This document shows positions 5,659-7,514 of a stretch of DNA of 7,514 nucleotides, piece after piece. The DNA is from JAGOZV01 sp964622895 (GTDB taxonomy: Bacteria; Patescibacteriota; Saccharimonadia; Saccharimonadales; Saccharimonadaceae): NCBI GenBank assembly GCA_964622895.1, contig CAZUSB010000024.1, positions 1-7,514 of the forward strand, in the 5' to 3' direction. The position numbers and the translations under genes are program-made. A model generated the notes under the pieces. The model did not search any database. It was given only the letters and a program-made list of their open reading frames with translations, and had not been told where the DNA came from. The stretch's first letter is position 1. Each line of letters starts with the position of its first letter.

Positions 5659-7189
5659 ATAATTCGCGATAAGTTTCTATATCTGCGCCAAGTGAATTCA
5701 AACGATTGGCAAAATCTTCATATCCCCGATTGATAGAATAGATATCTCGTAGTACCGATGTGCCATTGGCGGCTAACATCGCTAGCATTATCACTACTGA
5801 CGGACGCAAAGCTGGTGGTGAGATGAGGTCAGCCGGGCGCCACTTGGTCGGCCCTGTGATATAGACACGATGCATGTCAATTAAATCAATTTTTGCACCG
5901 AGTTTTGATAGCTCAGTAAAATAAATCGCTCGGTTTTCATATGACCAGTCATGTACCAGAGTGCGGCCTTTGGCAACGGTTGCAATCAAACCAAGGAAGG
6001 GCAGATTGTCCATATTTACCCCGGGAAAAGGCATGCTATGGAGTTTGTCTTTTGGTGCCTTGAGCTTGGATTTTTGTATCAAAATATCTACTAGCCGTGT
6101 CTGTCCGTTATTTGCCGGATATTCCTCGGTAAGTTCATAGTTAAGCCCCATATTTTTGAGAATTGCTAGCTCAATTTCCAGAAATTCTATCGGCGCGCGC
6201 TTGATAGTGATCTCTGAGTTTGTCACCACACCTGCAGCAATAAAGCTCATCGCCTCTATCGGATCTTCGGAGGGAGAATATTCTACATTTTTGTTTATTG
6301 CTTTAAGGCCTTTGATGCGCAAGGTAGTTGTGCCAATCCCCTCAATTTTTACTCCAAGTTTTTCTAGATAAAAACAAACATCTTGCACCATGTAATTGGG
6401 GCTGGCGTTTCGTATAATTGTTTCGCCGTCAAACAAAGCAGCCGCCATGATAACATTTTCCGTGACCGTATCACCACGCTCGGTCAATAATATAGTTCGT
6501 TTTTTCAGACCGTCTTTGGTAACTTTTGCATGATAAAATCCGTCAGAGGTCGGAGTGACGTCAATGCCAAAATGATGTAATCCCGTTAGGTGTGGCTCAA
6601 CAGTTCTCTCGCCGAGCGAGCAGCCACCCGCAAAGGGTAGTTTGAATTCATTATATTGATGCAGCAGAGGTCCCAAGAACATGATGATAGTTCGGGTTTT
6701 TTTGGCGGCCTCTAGATCCATTTTGTCTAGCTCAAGTTTACGTGGCGGTGTGAGTTCTAGGTCGTTTCCATTGATCCAGGTGGCTTTGACGCCGATACTT
6801 TGTAAAACCTCAATGATGCGATTAACTTCCTCAATTCGTGCCACATTCAAAAATGTCGTTTTGCCTTTGTTGATTAAGCTAGCACAGAGCAGTCCGACAG
6901 CGGCATTTTTGCTGGTGTTGACTGTCACGCTACCAGAAAGTTCACGTCCGCCATGAATGCGAAAGTTACTTCGCCGATTTAGATTGATACTGACGATTTC
7001 ACTAGACAGGACATCGCCGATGCGTGCCACCATTTCCAAGCTGATGTTTTGAGCACCTCTCTCCATGCGATTGACCGCGCTTTGACTGGTTTTTAGCGCC
7101 TTTGCTAGGTCTAGTTGCGTCATGCCGCGCGAGACTCGTATTTCTTGTATTAGATTGCCGATTCTTTGTCTATATAAATCTTTTGTCAT
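5657..7189 (-). CDS. murA: UDP-N-acetylglucosamine 1-carboxyvinyltransferase with fused N-terminal XRE helix-turn-helix domain
   Basis: Transfers enolpyruvate from phosphoenolpyruvate to UDP-GlcNAc, the first committed step of peptidoglycan synthesis, in the cytoplasm. Residues 8-64 form a Cro/C1-type (XRE) DNA-binding domain with recognition region TQLDLAKALKTSQSAVNRME (24-43). MurA follows almost directly from residue 74 to 510. Matching E. coli MurA, the active-site residues are K94 and N95 (SKNAA), R166, C190 in AGGCSLGER, R195, D394 and R462. The catalytic Cys is kept, so fosfomycin sensitivity is expected. The MurA part is about 437 aa, near normal length. The ATG at 7189 is the first after an in-frame TGA (7204-7202); the next Met, at residue 23, would cut into the HTH. 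There is no Shine-Dalgarno site; a TATGAT box ends 11 nt upstream. The gene is divergent from glyA across 50 bp containing a dyad, and convergent with tRNA-His. The fusion suggests autoregulation, which is inferred. Confidence 0.95.
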   Translation of the reverse strand: MTKDLYRQRIGNLIQEIRVSRGMTQLDLAKALKTSQSAVNRMERGAQNISLEMVARIGDVLSSEIVSINLNRRSNFRIHGGRELSGSVTVNTSKNAAVGLLCASLINKGKTTFLNVARIEEVNRIIEVLQSIGVKATWINGNDLELTPPRKLELDKMDLEAAKKTRTIIMFLGPLLHQYNEFKLPFAGGCSLGERTVEPHLTGLHHFGIDVTPTSDGFYHAKVTKDGLKKRTILLTERGDTVTENVIMAAALFDGETIIRNASPNYMVQDVCFYLEKLGVKIEGIGTTTLRIKGLKAINKNVEYSPSEDPIEAMSFIAAGVVTNSEITIKRAPIEFLEIELAILKNMGLNYELTEEYPANNGQTRLVDILIQKSKLKAPKDKLHSMPFPGVNMDNLPFLGLIATVAKGRTLVHDWSYENRAIYFTELSKLGAKIDLIDMHRVYITGPTKWRPADLISPPALRPSVVIMLAMLAANGTSVLRDIYSINRGYEDFANRLNSLGADIETYREL

Positions 7190-7197
7190 ATCTTTAC

Positions 7198-7215
7198 TAT
7201 ATCATAAGTGGTATA
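7198..7215. promoter_or_regulatory. Dyad symmetric element in the murA-glyA spacer, candidate operator
   Basis: TATATCA (7198-7204) and TGGTATA (7209-7215) form an 18-bp imperfect palindrome: 6 of 7 arm positions are symmetric, with a 4-bp spacer TAAG. It covers the putative murA -10 (- strand, 7206-7201) and the first bases of the glyA -10. Size, symmetry and placement fit an XRE-family operator, and the divergent murA encodes an XRE domain. The local AT-richness makes chance symmetry possible. Confidence 0.4.
7201..7206 (-). promoter_or_regulatory. Putative -10 box of murA (TATGAT)
   Basis: On the - strand TATGAT (5 of 6 to consensus) ends 11 nt before the murA ATG, with no TG extension and no good -35. 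Transcription from it would start about 4-6 nt from the ATG. An alternative, TATTAT (7218-7213), would give a somewhat longer leader. Confidence 0.4.
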
Positions 7216-7217
7216 AT
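7209..7217 (+). promoter_or_regulatory. Extended -10 promoter of glyA (TGGTATAAT)
   Basis: TG (7209-7210), one base, then a perfect TATAAT (7212-7217). No good -35 at standard spacing is found. The predicted start is near 7224, giving a leader of about 16 nt that includes the AGGAGGGG ribosome-binding site (7230-7237). Confidence 0.7.
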
Positions 7218-7229
7218 ATATATTGAATT

Positions 7230-7237
7230 AGGAGGGG
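7230..7237 (+). promoter_or_regulatory. Shine-Dalgarno site of glyA
   Basis: AGGAGGGG lies directly before the ATG at 7240. The spacing is short (4 nt from GGAGG to ATG), but this is the strongest ribosome-binding site in the window and fixes the glyA start. It contrasts with the SD-less starts of pyk, uvrD and murA. Confidence 0.75.
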
Positions 7238-7239
7238 TT

Positions 7240-7514
7240 ATGAAAGATAAAAAAGTAGCGTCATTGTTGCAGGCGGAAAAACAAAGGCAAGCATATGATA
7301 TTGAGTTAATTCCCAGCGAAAACTATGTCAGTGATGACGTGCTTGAAGCTCTCGGCAGTGTGTTTACCAATAAATATTCCGAAGGTTATCCTGGAAAGCG
7401 TTATTATGGCGGTCAGCAAAACACCGATCCGTTGGAGTCTCTCGCGATTGAGCGAGCGAAGAAGCTTTTTCACGCTGACCATGCAAATGTTCAGCCTCAC
7501 TCTGGAGCCTCTGC
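7240..7514 (+). CDS. glyA: Serine hydroxymethyltransferase, N-terminal part (cut by window end)
   Basis: A PLP enzyme that interconverts serine and glycine with tetrahydrofolate as one-carbon carrier; cytoplasmic. Only the first 91 codons are in the window and the frame is open at the edge. The N-terminal family block is unmistakable: ELIPSENYVS (22-31), TNKYSEGYPGKRYYGG (43-58), LAIERAKKLFHAD (68-80) and NVQPHSGAS (83-91). Y46 and E48 correspond to conserved active-site residues. LIPSEN replaces the LIASEN more usual in E. coli-type enzymes. The PLP-binding Lys lies beyond the window. The start is fixed by AGGAGGGG just upstream, and expression is from an extended -10 at 7209-7217. It is divergent from murA and its promoter may fall under the same HTH operator; that link is inferred. 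Confidence 0.96.
   Translation, partial: MKDKKVASLLQAEKQRQAYDIELIPSENYVSDDVLEALGSVFTNKYSEGYPGKRYYGGQQNTDPLESLAIERAKKLFHADHANVQPHSGAS

Noticed and set aside
5658..5663. TATAAT at the murA 3' end as a + strand promoter
   Set aside because: It is preceded by TTT, not TGN, overlaps the terminator T-tract and has no + strand gene after it until glyA.
6413..6418. TATAAT inside the murA region on the + strand as an antisense promoter
   Set aside because: It lacks the TG extension shared by the four gene-linked boxes and has no gene downstream.
6156..6956. + strand open frames opposite murA
   Set aside because: They are shadows. The murA frame carries all family residues, and these predicted products match nothing.
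100..7189. Alternative genetic code with UGA as glycine, as in SR1/Gracilibacteria
   Set aside because: The full-length proteins read through with UGA treated as a stop, and glycines at conserved sites use GGN codons. None of the five stop codons seen is TGA, but five is too few to mean anything.
7306..7500. - strand open frame opposite glyA
   Set aside because: The + strand frame is unmistakable serine hydroxymethyltransferase with a strong SD.
1..7514. CRISPR array, insertion sequence, prophage or other mobile system
   Set aside because: No regularly spaced repeats, transposase-like proteins or terminal repeats were seen. All recognisable genes are core housekeeping genes.

Overview
The window carries seven genes: five complete protein-coding genes, one tRNA gene and the 5' end of a sixth protein-coding gene. 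On the + strand, in order, are pyruvate kinase (pyk), triosephosphate isomerase (tpiA), an unrecognised tail-anchored membrane protein, a UvrD/PcrA helicase, tRNA-His(GTG) and the start of serine hydroxymethyltransferase (glyA, cut by the window edge). Between the tRNA and glyA, murA lies on the - strand. Its product has an XRE-type helix-turn-helix domain fused to the N-terminus.

The gene density, short spacers, AT-leaning composition, divergent housekeeping sequences and HTH-MurA architecture suggest a reduced-genome bacterium of the Candidate Phyla Radiation (Patescibacteria), most likely Saccharibacteria (TM7). This is an inference from protein style, not from a marker gene. All genes read through with the standard code. 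There is no sign of a phage, transposon, plasmid or CRISPR array.

Layout: 1-99 holds an imperfect stem-loop and an extended -10 promoter for pyk. Positions 100-3301 are a glycolytic block (pyk, tpiA) followed by the tail-anchored protein, whose ribosome-binding site overlaps the tpiA stop codon. Positions 3302-5525 hold uvrD with its own promoter and a strong terminator. Positions 5487-5658 hold the tRNA-His unit, whose promoter is embedded in the uvrD terminator and which ends in a hairpin overlapping the murA stop codon. Positions 5657-7514 hold murA and glyA, divergently transcribed from a 50-bp spacer that carries both putative -10 boxes and a dyad symmetric element.

The most interesting features are regulatory. 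Four + strand transcription units carry a perfect TGNTATAAT extended -10. At pyk and uvrD (and probably murA, from a weaker box) the -10 lies only 9-11 nt from a start codon that has no Shine-Dalgarno sequence, which predicts leaderless mRNAs. The tRNA-His promoter -10 sits in the loop of the uvrD terminator. The HTH-MurA fusion next to a palindrome spanning its own putative promoter suggests an enzyme that regulates its own gene and perhaps glyA. Pyk carries the Leu/Gln/Lys signature of K+-independent pyruvate kinases.
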